In this document: one piece after another, positions 13,000 through 29,616 of the stretch | Numbering within the stretch: the stretch's first letter is position 1 | Layout: each line of letters opens with the position of its first letter | Assembly: GCF_901709675.1 (NCBI RefSeq) | Contig: NC_051108.1 | Coordinates: forward strand, 496,001-560,000 | DNA length: 64,000 bases | Source of the DNA: Syngnathus acus | Lineage: Eukaryota; Chordata; Actinopteri; Syngnathiformes; Syngnathidae | Direction of reading: 5' to 3' | Position numbers and translations under genes: made by a program | The notes under the pieces: generated by a model | The model's database searches: none | What the model saw: only the letters and a program-made list of their open reading frames with translations | Told to the model about the DNA's origin: nothing

Positions 13000-15242
13000 C
13001 CGCCGCCATGCCTGTCCGATTCCCTTCTCCTGCCGAGCTGCTTGTCCCTGTCCACTGCGGGAGTGTGCTAATTACACTCGAAATGGGCCCGAGTAATTAC
13101 TTGTGATTACGCCCATAGTCATCGAGAAAGTTTTTCTTTTCGGGGGGCCTCTCTCCCATGAAAGTATCCGCCTCATTACGCCAGTAACACATCTGCACAT
13201 ACAAGAGGGGGCAAAGGGGAGCCCACAAATAGAGAGCCGACGGAGGAAGGCAATAGCATGAAGTTATTGCCCTAATTAATGCCCAATCAGCATTGTGGAA
13301 GAAAAGCTTTTGTGTTCTCACCTTAATGGGATGTTTTGCTCAACGGCTGTTTGCGGCCTGCCGCCGAGCCCGGCCGGCCCAGCCCAACGGCAATTAGCTA
13401 GATTCGGGGAGCCATTTCTGGGCCCCGCAGACAAAGGCCATCACAAGGAGCAGTGCTTCACAAACACGACCTGCGTGCCATTTCAGTTTTCTCAGGAAGC
13501 CCATCCATGTGATTCCTTTGTCTTTTTCAAAATATTGCCAATGTCCTTTTGAAAAATACTGAAATGCAGAAATGTTCTTACATCTTTCTCGAGCCTGACC
13601 ATACAACTAAAACAACAAGTTTTCTCAATGAGTCAAGTGTGCTTGGTGTGACGTCACGTTAATAGGTGGCAAATAAACACATTGATCGCGCTTTCAGTTT
13701 TTCACTGGTGCGGCCACTTGTTCGTTTTTGATGGTTCGTGCAGGCCTCCAGATGGCCCACGCGGCGTCATCTCTTATCTGCGCCCATCTCCAAACGTGCT
13801 GACGGTCCCCGAGGAATCCCGTTGGTGTTGTCCGCGCGTGCGTGCGTGCGTGCAGCACGTCCGGCCTTTGAAATGGTGCTCTAATTGAATAAATAGCCGA
13901 TTAGCTTCGAGAGAAAGGGCAAAAGAAAAATCAAATGGCTTTTCCCCCCCCAATACGCAAGAATATTTTGGAGAACATCAAGCCACATGACAGCAGACAG
14001 ACTGTCTGTTTGTTTGCTTGCTGTTGTCCCCCCGGTGTGTCCTCAATACCCGAAAGTGGGACGTTTAATCACGTGACCGACCGATTATAAATGGGAGTTG
14101 GCGGGGTGGGGGGATGTCAAGCAGCTTAATAACATTTCAACAGATGCGCGCACTATAAGACAAAACGTTTTGATTGCGCAAGCCTAATTAGAATATGCAA
14201 ATGAGCGCGCGTGCGTGCGTGGGGAGGGACGGACGGACTGACGGACGGTGAGGTCGAGCGTCCAACGGATCGATGGCCACTTCAATTGCTTCATTAAATT
14301 GGACAAATGGCTGGACTGTGACGTGTTCATGCTATGTTTGGGACAATAACGCAATTTGTATCAATCCTTTAAAATGAACAAAAACTCATATATATCTTTG
14401 TATATGTATTACATTCATGTTTTGTAATTGCTTGTCATGTCTCGGTACAAAAAATGAAACAATTGACATATATTTGTAATTATAGTTGATGTTTATAACA
14501 GTACCTTATTTCGTGGCACTTTAGTTGATTTTTTTTGTTGCCATGCAGTTAACACGTAGATAGTATATGATCACTTGTCATTTTAGTGAATATTTTTTTC
14601 AATCAATAGCATGCTGCTAGTGTGCTTCATATTTTTGTAGCAGCACAACATATTTGAAAATGCGCCTCCGTTCTTTATCCGAGGCCCAATATTGTCGTAC
14701 AGCACAACAATTAATATGTCCTTTCATAAAACACTAAAAAAATCTAAGGAGTTTGGAAAAAAAATCTGCTTTGGAAAAAAATAATGTGCAGCTCCAGATT
14801 GAGCCATTCTCCCAAAACAAAACAAAGTCCAAATGTGATGTCTGCTAAATTTCCAAATGATTTTGCGAGCTTGTTCCGCCTCATTGGCTCCATCAGATGA
14901 GCTCAACGATGATGACCAGTGACACAAGCATGAAGAGGGGAAAGTACAAGCTTCTCTTTGCCTTATTATTTCACCTTGAATGGAAAACGACAAATCAAAA
15001 TGTTCAATACGGAACGAAAAAACAAAAAAAACAAAAAAAAATAACTGAGGCGTGATCAAAATAATATAAAGGGGTGTTTAGAACGAAAAGTTCAACGTGG
15101 GGTCGCTCATGATTGGCTGCCGCCTGTTGCCTGCTACTGCGGCGGTGGAGGGGGGGCGTCCAAGTGTGTGTGTGTGTGTTGTCGGATAAAGAGGAGCATC
15201 CCGCCCGACTGCAAACTAAAAGTGAAATCTGCGAGCGGCATC
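13000..15242. other. Gene-free region proximal to vsx2
   Basis: No exon is visible. The region has AT-rich tracts (14,330-14,760) and TAATTA sites. A GC-richer segment just before the vsx2 start (15,100-15,180) includes a short TG run and is the likely promoter and 5' UTR; no TATA box is convincing. Confidence 0.4.
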
Positions 15243-18624
<3,382 letters not shown>

Positions 18625-19319
18625 GAACGTTTCGGGGGAACGTTGGAAACACACGTAACGGGTCAGGAGCTCGCTTGAAAAGAATCGAGCTGCCTCCTCC
18701 TCCCATTCTGTACATACAGTGAACCCTCCCCTCCGCTTTGTGTCCGTGAGGAACATAAGAATGGAGAAAAGAATCATGTGCTTTGTCCGCACCGATAAAT
18801 GCTACTGCGAGTTAGCCAACTGGCGATGGTTGACTGTAGGTCGAATGTTTGCTCTTCACACTTGGCTCAGCAGCTGTGTGAGTCCCAGCGGTCATGCTGT
18901 GACCTCCGACCTCGTCTTCTGACAGCCTCAGTCGGGAGAGCAGCAACCTTCAATGTGAAAAGCGTCAAAGTGGGCAGATGTATTTGGTTTCCGTGTTTGT
19001 CTTTGTAAATACTGTATGTATGTATCAGCAGTCTGATTAAAATGGAATATTTAACAAAGGTGTAGGCTGCCAGCGTCGTTTCCTCTTTTGGGGTTTGTGC
19101 TTTTGCTGGAGAAAGTGGGCGCATTGCTCTGGTTGCACTTGCGCCGCCCATCCACGCAAAGCAAGTCCAGCCCTCCCTGCCCTGCCCTACCCTCTCCTCT
19201 CCTGGAATGGAGCCGCTTGTTTCGGGGAACTAAAGCCAAGTTGGCTCCGCGCGCGCGGATTGGCTGTCCCGTTTCAGCACGGCTCGCTTCTTTCTCTGCA
19301 TTATTCCCCACAAGACAAA
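18625..19319. other. vsx2 3' UTR and acss1 5' region
   Basis: ATTAAA at about 19,037 is the likely vsx2 polyadenylation signal. The following 280 bp must hold the acss1 promoter; it contains GC-rich CGCGCGCG and an inverted CCAAT-like ATTGG near 19,259. No other gene is seen. Confidence 0.5.
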
Positions 19320-22300
19320 ATGTGGCTCTCCCAGCGATGCGTCAAAGCGGCCTGCGCGTTGACAGTTGGCCGGAGGTGCAAGAGTCACGCAGCGTCGGCG
19401 TTCATGCCGGAGGCTGCGGGCTTCCAGGGCGTGCGGGACCGCGCGGGGCTCCAGGAGTTCTCCGTCGCTCACAAGGAGAGCTTCTGGGCGGCTGTGGCGC
19501 GCCGCCGGCTCGACTGGATCAGCCCGTTCCACGGCGTCCTCGAGTACGACATGGAGCGGGGCAAAGTCAGCTGGTTCCAGGGAGGACAACTCAACGTCTC
19601 CGGTGAGGAGCTTGACTTTGCATGGAATCAAAACTTGCTGACATTGAACGCACCGCCGCCGCTCGTGCACTTTCGGAAATGTCACGCCTTTTGCTCAACA
19701 ATTGAAGTTCACAACAAAATGTTCTTTTGCTTTTCTTATAAAATGTTGAAAAAAACGAATGCTCGAGTGTAAAAGTGCAGCAATGCTCGAGCTGTCTTTG
19801 GTTGTATAAGTGCTTGCTGCTGCTGCTGCTCCATGTCAGTGTTGCATACTCAACTTCTGGCACCTTGCCAACTCCAACCCAGGACCACTCCGACAGGTTT
19901 TTTTTCTCTCTCCAATTGTCTGTTTGGAACTGTCTGCAGTGAATTGCCTGGACCGCCATGTACGCAGCAGCCCGGAGAAGGTGGCCCTCATCTGGGAGAG
20001 GGATGAACCCGGATCAGAAGTCAGGGTGACCTACAGGTCGGTTAGCTCGCTTGTCTTTCCACCTCTCGTCAACTGGGAGAGCTTCAGTAAAAAAAAAAAA
20101 GAAAAAGTCTAGCTCTGCTCATCCCCCAAAAATGGAGGGAGCCCAAATTTGTGCATGTTTACCAGGCAGCTCCTGGAGATGACCTGCCAGGCGGGCAACC
20201 TGTTGAGGCGGCGCGGCGTCAAGAAGGGCGACTGCGTCACCATCTACATGCCGCCGTGCCCGCTGGCCGTGGCCTCCATGCTGGCCTGCGCTCGTGTGGG
20301 GGCGGCGCACAACGTGGTGTTTGCGGGCTTCAGCGCGGAGGCTCTCGCTGAGCGAATCCGAGATGGTGAGCATGTTAGCGCCCGTTCTGACCAATTTGAC
20401 TTGACTGTTGCTGCAATGCCAAATCATTGACACTTCAGAGTGGACCACAAAGCGAGCTTAAGATGCATGCCTTACGTAACACATCTTTATGTCACGACTC
20501 GTCCCCGGTCACGTCCATGTTGTCATTGTTTTGTCCGTCTGTCTGTGTGCTTTGTGTCACGACTCATCCCCGATCATTCATGTCCGTGGATCATGTCTGT
20601 GTGCTCGCCCCTCCCCTCCTGTGTGATCATGTCCAAAGTTTGGCAGTGTGTCTGTGTGCTCGCCCCACCCCTCCTGTGTGCCCATGATCAGTGTGATCAG
20701 ATTCACCTGCCTCTTGTTACCTGTCTTGTATATTAAGTCCTGTCTGTGCGTCACTCCCTGTCGGATCGTTGTTGTCGTCGGGTCCTGTTGTTTTCTTGTC
20801 TCACGTCCTGGTCAGTCAGTCTAGTTATTGTTGTGTTAATGTCATGATGTCTTTTTCGGTCAGTCTTGTTGTTAGGTTTTGTTAGTGAGTTATGTCAGTT
20901 TGCCGAGTCTTTTTGAGTTTGCTCCGATAGACCCTGGTCCAAGCTGCATTTGGTCGCCCTGCTCCATTTCCACACTCCGAAGCCTGACACTTTATTTGTA
21001 AAATTTTAAACCCTAGTTCGAAACCCTAACTCTAGTATGAAACCCTACTTTGAAACCCTAACCCTAGATTTACAAACTGCAGGCCGCATTGTAGTCATCG
21101 CTTCTTTCGGAGGGCCATTATGACTGCCAACCCAAATCAATGTAAGAGCACCTCATATTATATAGAGTCAAAGCTATAAAACAACTCATTTTCAAATCAG
21201 ACAAGTAAAAACTGCTCAAATATTGAAAAAAAAAAGATATTAAAAGTGAAGACAATTTGCAATTCTAGTCATGACAAAGGAATTTGATGCACAATTTGTC
21301 TTTGCGGGCCACATCAAATGATGTGGCGGGTCCTATCTGGCCCCCGGCCGGGCCTTGACTTTGACACCTGTGATTTAGACTGAATTGATGGAGTTTTTTT
21401 TTTCTTCACTTTTTTTCACCAATGTTTTTTTTCAGAACATTTCAATAGCCCCTCGTGGACTTAATAGCTCACCATTTTCTTCTCGCGATAAGATAATCAT
21501 TTATTGTGACCACGGCCGACGGAAGTCGACTTTCCTCGAGCGGTGGGTGTAGAGCAAAGAGCAACATTGGAATGCAAAAGTAACTCTACTTTGCCCTCAA
21601 GTGGAAGAATAAATAAAAGTATTTTTCCCAACTGGTAAGAGTAAAAAAAGTGCAAACTCTGACTGTCTGTACACTTGTGTAGACAAAAGCCAAAGATCTC
21701 TGCACACTCGTCAACCTAACAAAGTCTTGGCATGGCACCGCCGCGTCAGTCGAGTGTGTATTTACCATGCGGCCGACCATGCGGGACGGTGTGTGTGTTG
21801 CAAATAAGAGGAATGAGGGCTCGGCTCGGCTCGGCTCGGCCTCCTTCGGGTCCAGAGGTCGATCCGGGCCAAAGATGCTTATCGCGTGGCGAGCGTTCAA
21901 AACAGCCAATCTTTATTGACTTTATCAGTTGATCTTGTCTTTATCTTTCATCTTTATTGGGCCATGTATCTGATGGGGAACCATATGCTAGCTGCTTATT
22001 TACTGCAGGACGCCCGGCCTCATCAAGAACGTCTTCCTATTCTAAAGGAGTGGAGAGTCGCTCATAAAACGTATCGAGTAGGCTTTCCAAAAGGGCGTCA
22101 CCACTTAACAACCGCGAGGACAATCCTACAAGTCTCCGGAAGATGGGACACGTGAGGAAGTTCACCTTCATTTGTTTTTCTTCCAGCCCAATCCAGTACG
22201 GTGATCACCGTCAATGAGAGCGTGAGAGGGGGCAAGGTGACCCCCCTGAAGGCCACAGTGGACCAGGCGGTGCGCAGCTGCCCGACGGTGCGCCAGGTGT

Positions 22301-25300
22301 TTGTCGCCAGGAGGACCGAGACGCCGGTCGCCATGACGTCCAAGGACGTGGCCATGGAGGAGGTGAGAGCACCTTAAGCGTCAGACCAAGCGACGACTCA
22401 CTCCAACGGGCTCCGTATCGCAGGAGATGATGTCGGAGGAGGTGGTCTGCGAGCCGGCCGCCATGGACAGCGAGGACGTCCTGTTCCTGCTCTACACGTC
22501 GGGCAGCACCGGGAAGCCCAAAGGCCTGGTCCACACGCAGGCCGGATACCTGCTGTACGCCTCGCTCACGCACAAGGTCAGTCAATCGGAAGAAACGCTC
22601 ACTTGACACAACAGATGATGGATGGAGTGGACCTACAATCAAGCCTCACCCGTAGTTTAGTTTCCCACTGCTACTTCAGGCCATCTTGACAACGAATATT
22701 TGTGGCCCTGAACCCGGACCGATGATCTCAAATCTCATGTCGTGCACGTCTTGCTCCAGTACGTCTTCGACTACCACGACGGAGACGTGTTTGGTTGCGT
22801 GGCGGACATCGGCTGGATCACGGGACACAGTTACGCCGTGTACGGACCCCTGGCCAACGGGGGCACCACCGTGCTTTTTGAAAGCACGCCCCTTTATCCC
22901 CACCCAGGTACGCTCCACCCCGGACGGACGCTGCTCCAGCCAGACGGCAACGAGTGCTAAAATTAGGAGCCTATCCGACCTCTGTCGGGTTGCGTGTCGC
23001 ATGCTCCAAAACCCTGTTGAGTGTTCTCTTTCTATTTTTTTGGCAGGAAGGTACTGGGAGATGGTGGAGAGATTGAAAATCAACCAGTTTTACAGCGCCC
23101 CCACCGCCATCCGCCTGCTGCTCAAGTACGGCGACCAGTGGGTGCGCAAGTACGAGCGCTCCAGTCTCAGGACGCTCGGATCCGGTACGACCCAAACGCC
23201 TCTGCCCGTCGTCTCGCATATGCGCTTCGGTGCCAAACGTACTCGGGCGTCGAAAGCAGAAGCTGTCCGTCGTGGCTTGAAACCTAGACGAAATGCCGCA
23301 CTCCAAATTGGCGGCATCGGGTGGCGCTGATTTACTGAAGTCTGGCTTCCGGCCACTAGATGAGGAGTGAGTGCTAATTCTCCTTCAAGGCCACGGAAGC
23401 GCTTATTTGGCACCGGTGTGTTTATTGCATTCATTTCCTGCGAGCGCACGCACGCACGCACGGATAGATGTCCAGCTCGGGTGGTTTGGAGTCAATGGCA
23501 GCATGTGCACAATGTCCTCTGCGCAGTGGGCGAGCCCATCAACACAGAGGCGTGGGAGTGGTACCACCACGTGGTGGGAGAGGGACGCTGCCCCGTGGTG
23601 GACACCTGGTGGCAAACGGGTAAGCTGCTAAATACTTCTCACCACCCTTCTGCATGACCCAAATCTTGCTTATTTCCGCTAATCATACTCTGCTGTGAGT
23701 ATGATCATTTGATTTGGGAAAAAAAAAAGTCGACATGTGTATGATCATTGTTTTATCAAAAAAAGGGACTTCCTTATCTGGAACAAATCCATAGTATATA
23801 AACATTGTCATTTTTTTATTTTTACAAAAGCCTGGTTGGGGTTAGGTTTTGTTAAGAAGCCTTACAATACATGGTCTTTTATTGTGTGAAAGAAAAAAAA
23901 AAAAAGCCTACTACACATAGTCATTTTTTTTACCCCCAAAAAAGCCTTTCTATACAGAGTCTTTTTTGAACAAAAAGTTGTCATTTTTAATAGCTTACCT
24001 GTTATTTTGTTTGATTTCCTCAGAGACAGGCGGCATCTGCATCGCCCCGAGGCCGTCAGAGCCACACGCAGAGATTGTCCCGGGGATGGCCATGAGACCT
24101 TTCTTCGGCATTAAGCCGGTGCTCATGGATGGCGAGGTGTGTGTGTGTGTGTGTGTGGTGGGGGGGGGGGGGACGAGTATCAAAAGTGAAACAGCTGGTG
24201 ACTATTTTATAATCCTCATCTGACCCTCCGTCCAAGCCGTTGCCAGCAGTTTTAGCCAACGCAGACACTCCAAATAGACGCTGTTCTGATGTGGAGTGCA
24301 GAGCAGACCGAATTTGTTGCATTTCACATGGCTATTGAAAAGCGCTGTTGCGTTTGTCCGCCTCCAGGGCCGAGCGGTGACGTCCACCGATGCCTCGGGC
24401 GCGCTGTGCCTCTCTCAGCCTTGGCCCGGCATGGCCCGCAGCATCCACAACGACCACCAGAGATTCATCGACACCTACTTCAAGACCTACCCCGGTAAGA
24501 GCGCTCGCTCGGCGGGGTGCCGTTGTGGTCTCTGACGTGACGCGGCCCCTCCCCTCCCCTGCAGGCTACTTCTTCACTGGGGACGGCGCCCATCGCTCCA
24601 AGGAGGGCTACTACCAGATCACGGGGCGCCTGGACGATGTCATCAACGTCAGCGGGCACAGGATCGGCACGGCCGAGATCGAAGATGTGGTGGTAAAGCC
24701 GCTTTGGAGTTAGGGGATAAGATTACGTTTCGGGTAGGAGGAGTTGTCTTTCGGCGAGGCTTGGGGTTTGGCTTAGTTTTGGCTTTCCGGCCCGAGCTTC
24801 TCACTCCCAAGGTGTGCGTCACAGAACCAATGCTCCGCCGTGGCCGAGTCGGCAGTCATCGGCTGCTCGCATCCCATCAAAGGCCAAGGTGAGCCGGGCC
24901 GGGCCGGGCAGGCTTCAGAGGTGGCCGTGCCCATCTGACGTCCGTCCGTCCGTCCGTCTCCTTTGCAGGCGTCTACGCTTTTGTGGTCCTCAAGCAGGAG
25001 GCCCAAGAAGCGGACCTGGCCTCGCAGATCAACAACACCGTCTCCGACAAGATCGCCAAGTACGCTTGTCCTGATCACATCCAGGTCCGTTGGAATGTCT
25101 GCAAATGGCCTGCGCTGGCTGGACTCGAGCGCTAACGTGCGTATTTGGGCTTCTTCTCCCAGTTTGTCCAGCGCCTCCCAAAGACCCGCTCGGGCAAAAT
25201 CATGCGTCGGGTTCTGCGCAAGGTGGTGGAGCGAGACCTGGGCGGCCTGGGCGACCTCAGCACACTGGACGATCCCACTGCCGTGCAGGAGATCATCCAA

Positions 25301-25342
25301 GGTCATCGTGACCTCTTTGCAGAACAGCAGGAGCAGCCATGA
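19320..25342 (+). CDS. acss1: Acetyl-CoA synthetase, mitochondrial (ACSS1 type)
   Basis: Fourteen exons in phase: 19320-19602, 19940-20036, 20166-20365, 22187-22362, 22424-22576, 22760-22907, 23047-23184, 23527-23619, 24024-24136, 24368-24494, 24565-24692, 24825-24888, 24969-25084, 25163-25342 (TGA); 671 residues (human 689). It makes acetyl-CoA from acetate, CoA and ATP. The N-terminus ([20 protein letters not shown]) is Arg-rich, without acidic residues, as in a mitochondrial transit peptide. Core motifs are [20 protein letters not shown] (A3 P-loop), [21 protein letters not shown] (A5), [19 protein letters not shown] (A7/A8) and, near the end, [15 protein letters not shown] with the lysine acetylated in ACS enzymes. 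Intron 3 (20,366-22,186) holds two transposons. The 24,825 acceptor is weak but gives the expected protein. The gene converges on abcd4 with 208 bp between stop codons. Confidence 0.95.
20491..20989 (+). mobile_element. Nonautonomous DNA transposon with target-site duplication, copy 2
   Basis: About 499 bp in acss1 intron 3, bounded by the same hexamer CTTTAT at 20,485-20,490 and 20,990-20,995. The ends are GTCACG.. and ..CCTGACA, a short inverted match. The sequence around GTCACGACTC is partly duplicated inside (20,490 and 20,557), as is the CTCGCCC..CCTCCTGTGTG block. Related copies lie at 12,064-12,395 (-) and 43,370-43,540 (+). No transposase is encoded. Confidence 0.7.
21008..21066. repeat. 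Degenerate AACCCTA-type tandem repeat
   Basis: Short run of AAACCCTAAC/AACCCTAG-like units, resembling telomeric CCCTAA but irregular. It lies between the two transposons in acss1 intron 3. Confidence 0.6.
21070..21372 (-). mobile_element. Nonautonomous hAT-like element
   Basis: On the minus strand it begins CAGGTGTCAAAGTCAAGGCC, then a 'GGGCCAGATAGGACCCGCC'-type stretch and GTGGCCCGCAAAG. This is the terminal pattern of very common fish hAT-type elements, and the far end carries a related AATGCGGCC block. No coding capacity. Family assignment is from memory of such repeats. Confidence 0.5.
21373..22186. other. Rest of acss1 intron 3
   Basis: No exon or clear repeat family. A (GGCTC)n run lies at about 21,817-21,840. 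Confidence 0.5.
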
Positions 25343-25550
25343 AGACTCAAGGTGGACATTTTTAAAGGGACTCCGATTTTTAGTAACTTGTTTTAATTGT
25401 TCATGGAATCAGTAGATGGCCACCATAAAAAAGCAACTCGAGTCTCAGCGTCCTTTGTGGCCGAGTCCTCGAACTAAGCGACGTGAACAACCCCCCGAAT
25501 GGAGTATCGCTTCTTAACGTGTCCACAGCGGAAGACGGGAAGCGCTTGGG

Positions 25551-28500
25551 TCACATGACGTCCTCTCTGAGACTCCTGCCTTTTATTTGGCTCAACTCCC
25601 AGTGGCCGCCTCCGCACAGTTTCAGCCGGACGTCGTGGTGCTGCGGAGGAGGAGGAGGAGACAAAAAAGGCCGCTTCATTAGGTACACCCAGCTGTCCTA
25701 AACAAACTAACTGTGATGGCTACAGAAGGCTGAACTTGAAACCGTTTCATTTGCCAACAAGGACGTGGACAGCAAGCTTCCCACTGAAACCTCAAGTATG
25801 TCCACCGGATCTCTGTCGCCGTCTAGCGGCCACGCAATACATTTGCGGTTGAGCCTTAACTTTCCACTAAAAGACGAATAAACTAGAATTGTAAACGCAT
25901 AATTTAAAAAAAAAAAAGAAAAAATCATAACTTTTTTCCTGCTTTTGCCATCTTGTTGAGATGAAAACGATTGGACATTTCAAATCCTTTTCAAAAAGCT
26001 CAATAAATCATAAGCATCAATATATGCCGGAGGTAATGAAAGGAGAGCTGACCTTCTCCAAGCTTGTGCGGTGTCCCACGCTGACCAGCGTCATACCCAG
26101 CTGCTTGCAGGTGCGATAGAGCTGAGACTCCGCCTCCTCCGTCAAGGCGCTGGTGGCCTCGTCCAACACTGTCAACGGCGGCGCGCCATGAAACGGAGAA
26201 AGGCCTTGCTTTTCCTCAGCACTTGGACCTGACCTACCTGCGTATTTGGGCTGCAGGTAGAAGAGTCGTGCAAAACAAAGGCGCTGCATCTCGCCCGGGG
26301 ACAGAACGTCGTACCTGCAACCAGGTTTGCCAGAGCCATCTTTTGAGGTTTGGAGTCAAACCTAGCACTTTGAGATTCCTCCGAATATAAATTGCGTTAT
26401 AAATATAATTTATTATTATTAAAATCCGTTTGGAAAGGCTGATGCGCAAGCAGAAAAATCAAGGAGGGACTCGTACCAGTTCCAGTCCACCACTTCATCC
26501 AGGCCGCCGGTCCGCTTCACCAGACTGGACTGGAATGAAACAGGATTGAAAACAAACACAAAATAAGTCCAAATCAGATGGCGCTTTTAGAACTTTAGTT
26601 CTTCTGTATGTTGCAAATCTCACCACCCCCGCCATCTTGAGAAACTTCATTATTCTGTCATCATCTACAGACCCTGGTCGGAGGAAAGAAAAAAATTATA
26701 CCGTACCTGCAGTGGGCGGGCAGCTAAAGTACTGAGTTGATGGACGGCGCCGATGTGTCCTTGCTACCTGATTGCGGGTAAATGTCCTTGAGTGGGTAGA
26801 TGACCTGTTGGGAGACGAGAGCACGTTTGTCATTCTACCATTTTCAAACGCCAGCCAATGGGGTGAGCCACCTGTTCACGCAGCGTGCCGTCAGTCAGGT
26901 AAGGCCTTTGCGGCAGGAACAGGGTTCCTCTGGGCCCGAAGCATGTGGTCATTTGGACAAAACCTGTCAAGGAACACCAACAACTTCAGGGGCCTGCCTC
27001 CCTCCGTGTGAATCACCAATGAGTCAATATCATCTCTCACCGCTCTTGGCCTCCCACAGTCTGTTGAGGACCCTCAGGAGCGAGGTCTTGCCCGTGCCGG
27101 TGTTGCCCACCACCAGCAGGTGCGTCCCCTCGCTGACGCTCAGGCTCAGGTCCTCCACCAGCAGCTGCTCCGAGTAGGGAGACGTGTAAGACAGATGGTC
27201 CACAATGAAGGCCGTGTCCACGGGCCCCCCGTGCACATTGAAGTCACTGTGTGGAAAGAAAAAAAAAAAAAGATGCACGGACCTTCACCAAGAGTCCTTT
27301 TGATTGATATTTTACCTGTCAAAGTCGTAGCTTTCCCCCGAAGCCGGGTCGTAGTCGCACTGCTGGCGCAGAACGTCGTCCATCACCTCCGTCAGCTCGC
27401 CGATCCTGACCGTCACACAGGCCAAATCACGTCAACCCTCTTGGCGACTTGGACGCACGGGTGGCGGACTACCTGTGGGTGTAGCCGGCCACGTCGGACA
27501 GCGTGCTCGACAGGTCGATCAGCTGTGTGAAGCCGTTGATCAGGTAGATGCACACGAAGGCGTTCTGCACACAAGCAACAACAAGATAAAGTTGTGCTGC
27601 CATCTAGCGGTCACTTTTTTATCACTCAAGCCATCCAAATTGATGAGATGGGTTACTATTTCCGCTATTTAGCATTCTATTGTGAAACATTTTGCTCAAC
27701 AAGCCCTGACTTTTTTTTTCTTTCCCCAAAGAAGCTTCCAAAACCAAAGTCTTGGCTCAAGAGCTAAAAAGAAAGAGGAAGTCGCCGTCCGTCACCCTGC
27801 TGATGAGCGCGCTGAGCTCGCCGGGCGTCAGGCCATCGTACAGCCCGCCGAAAATGGGAATGGCGATGATGATGTAGCTGAGGAAGCTGCCCAGGTAGTC
27901 GAAGCTGTTCACCCCAACTGGACACAAACATGGCGGCGTCTTCACGTCGGCTGTGTCAACGTGCACGAGAGCGTGCGCTTACTGTAAAGCCACAGCTCTT
28001 TGTTGATGAGGCTTTGCTGAGTTTGCAGCAAAGTCTGCAGGCGTCTGTTGGTCCTCATGTGCTCCACTTTACCAGCCCTGCAGCAGATCACATCTTTCAG
28101 GGAGTAGGCAGGCTAGCCTCCGTACACTGTGCGGGGTAGCTCACCTGTAAAAAGCCGCCGACTCAGCATTGACTCGGATCTGCATGTGCTTGAATCTGTG
28201 ACCAGGAGGAGAGACAAAGCAATCATGTATTTTGCTAGAATGTTGTGTTCAGATGGATTTCTTTTTAGGTTTGTTTGTCGGAGCGGCAAGGCTCTTTGGA
28301 GGAAATGGACGAGCTGCCCTTCATGAACGCGCGTCCCTTTCCGCTGCCATTTCCTAAAAGGCCCAACGCCAAGATGGAACAGATGCATCCCGTCGGACAA
28401 AACACGGGCATCGAGCCGCCATTCCTGAGGACGCCGGGTACCTGAAATCGCCCTCCAGTTTCTCCTGCTCGAACAGTGTGGACACAATGGGCCCCATCAG

Positions 28501-29573
28501 GATTTTGTTGGTCACCGAGCCCACCACAAAGTAGGCGAAGATGCTGAGCGGGCCCAGCCAGCCCGTGCTGAAAGTCAAAGGATGAATCAGTTTGATAGCG
28601 ATTCCCCGTTTGTGGCCGCACCTTGGACTAGTCACAAAAGCTCTTTGGGCTTGTTCAGTTTTTGGCCAAGTGCGATTAATATCGACTTTGCCATACCTCT
28701 CGAAGCAGCGGTAGGCGTAGTAAGCCAAGGTGAAGGGCGAGGCGACGAGCCGAGCGGCCATGGTGCTCATCTGCTTGCACAGCCTCTCGGCGTCCTGACT
28801 GAGCCGCTGGTCACTGCCGGCGGTCAAAGGAGCTTCAGCTCGGCAAAGACGGCGCGTGGAAAGGGAACGCTTACGGGTTGTCCACGTCCTCCCGGAGCAC
28901 GTTGAGCGTGTAGTAGACGCGTCCCCGGAAGTAGGCGGCGTGCAGGCTCTCCGTCAGCATCTTCCTCCAGCTCACGTACATCAGGTTGCCGATGTACTGC
29001 TCCAGACTTTTCAACTGCCCAGAGCAAGCTAATTCATCACTTTGTACTTTGCCGCCCTCCCTCCCTCCCTCCATCCATCTTCAAGACTCAGACTCACGGT
29101 GGAGTTGAGCACAATGAACAGCATGGCGGTGAGCAGCAGGCTCTTGAAGCTCTTGTTGTCCTTGTCGGCCAGCACGTTGTAGAAGCGGCTGGGAAGGATG
29201 CCCACTTGGTAAATGATCAGCTGCTCTGGTTTGAGGATGGGAAAATGACGCCTTAGCGCTTGGTTACGAGCTCGTAAAAGAAAGTCAAAGGTTAAAAGCC
29301 TTGAGTTGAATTCATAAAATTGCGACACGATTCCTCTTCTGCTTTCAAGCTGCATCTTGTGATTTTGTTTCCCCCGATTGACTTCATTTCGTAACGATTA
29401 CAACACAATCCTCACAATCTGTAACGACTTTCTCAAAGGTTGCGAGTTCCGTTACCTCTAGCTGGGGAGAATATGATCGCCCCCCAAAAAATCATTCAAT
29501 CACATGATTGTTCACGATGTGTGACGTCACGCATTTCCTGCGTTGCAAGCTGCAGTGTCGTGTTGTTTAGTTA

Positions 29574-29616
<43 letters not shown>

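Larger units (their letters stand above)
11733..14190. promoter_or_regulatory. Cluster of TAATTA homeodomain sites upstream of vsx2
   Basis: TAATTA occurs at 11,733, 11,774, 12,875, 13,069, 13,094, 13,273 and 14,185. Seven sites in 2.5 kb exceeds the roughly one per 4 kb expected for equal base use. The last lies next to an octamer-like ATATGCAAAT. VSX2 and other retinal paired-type homeodomain proteins bind TAATTA cores, so auto- or cross-regulation of vsx2 is plausible. This is inference from motifs only. Confidence 0.35.

Noticed and set aside
12896-13106. Cys-Val and His-Thr rich small proteins
   Set aside because: Products of translating a (TG)n microsatellite on either strand.
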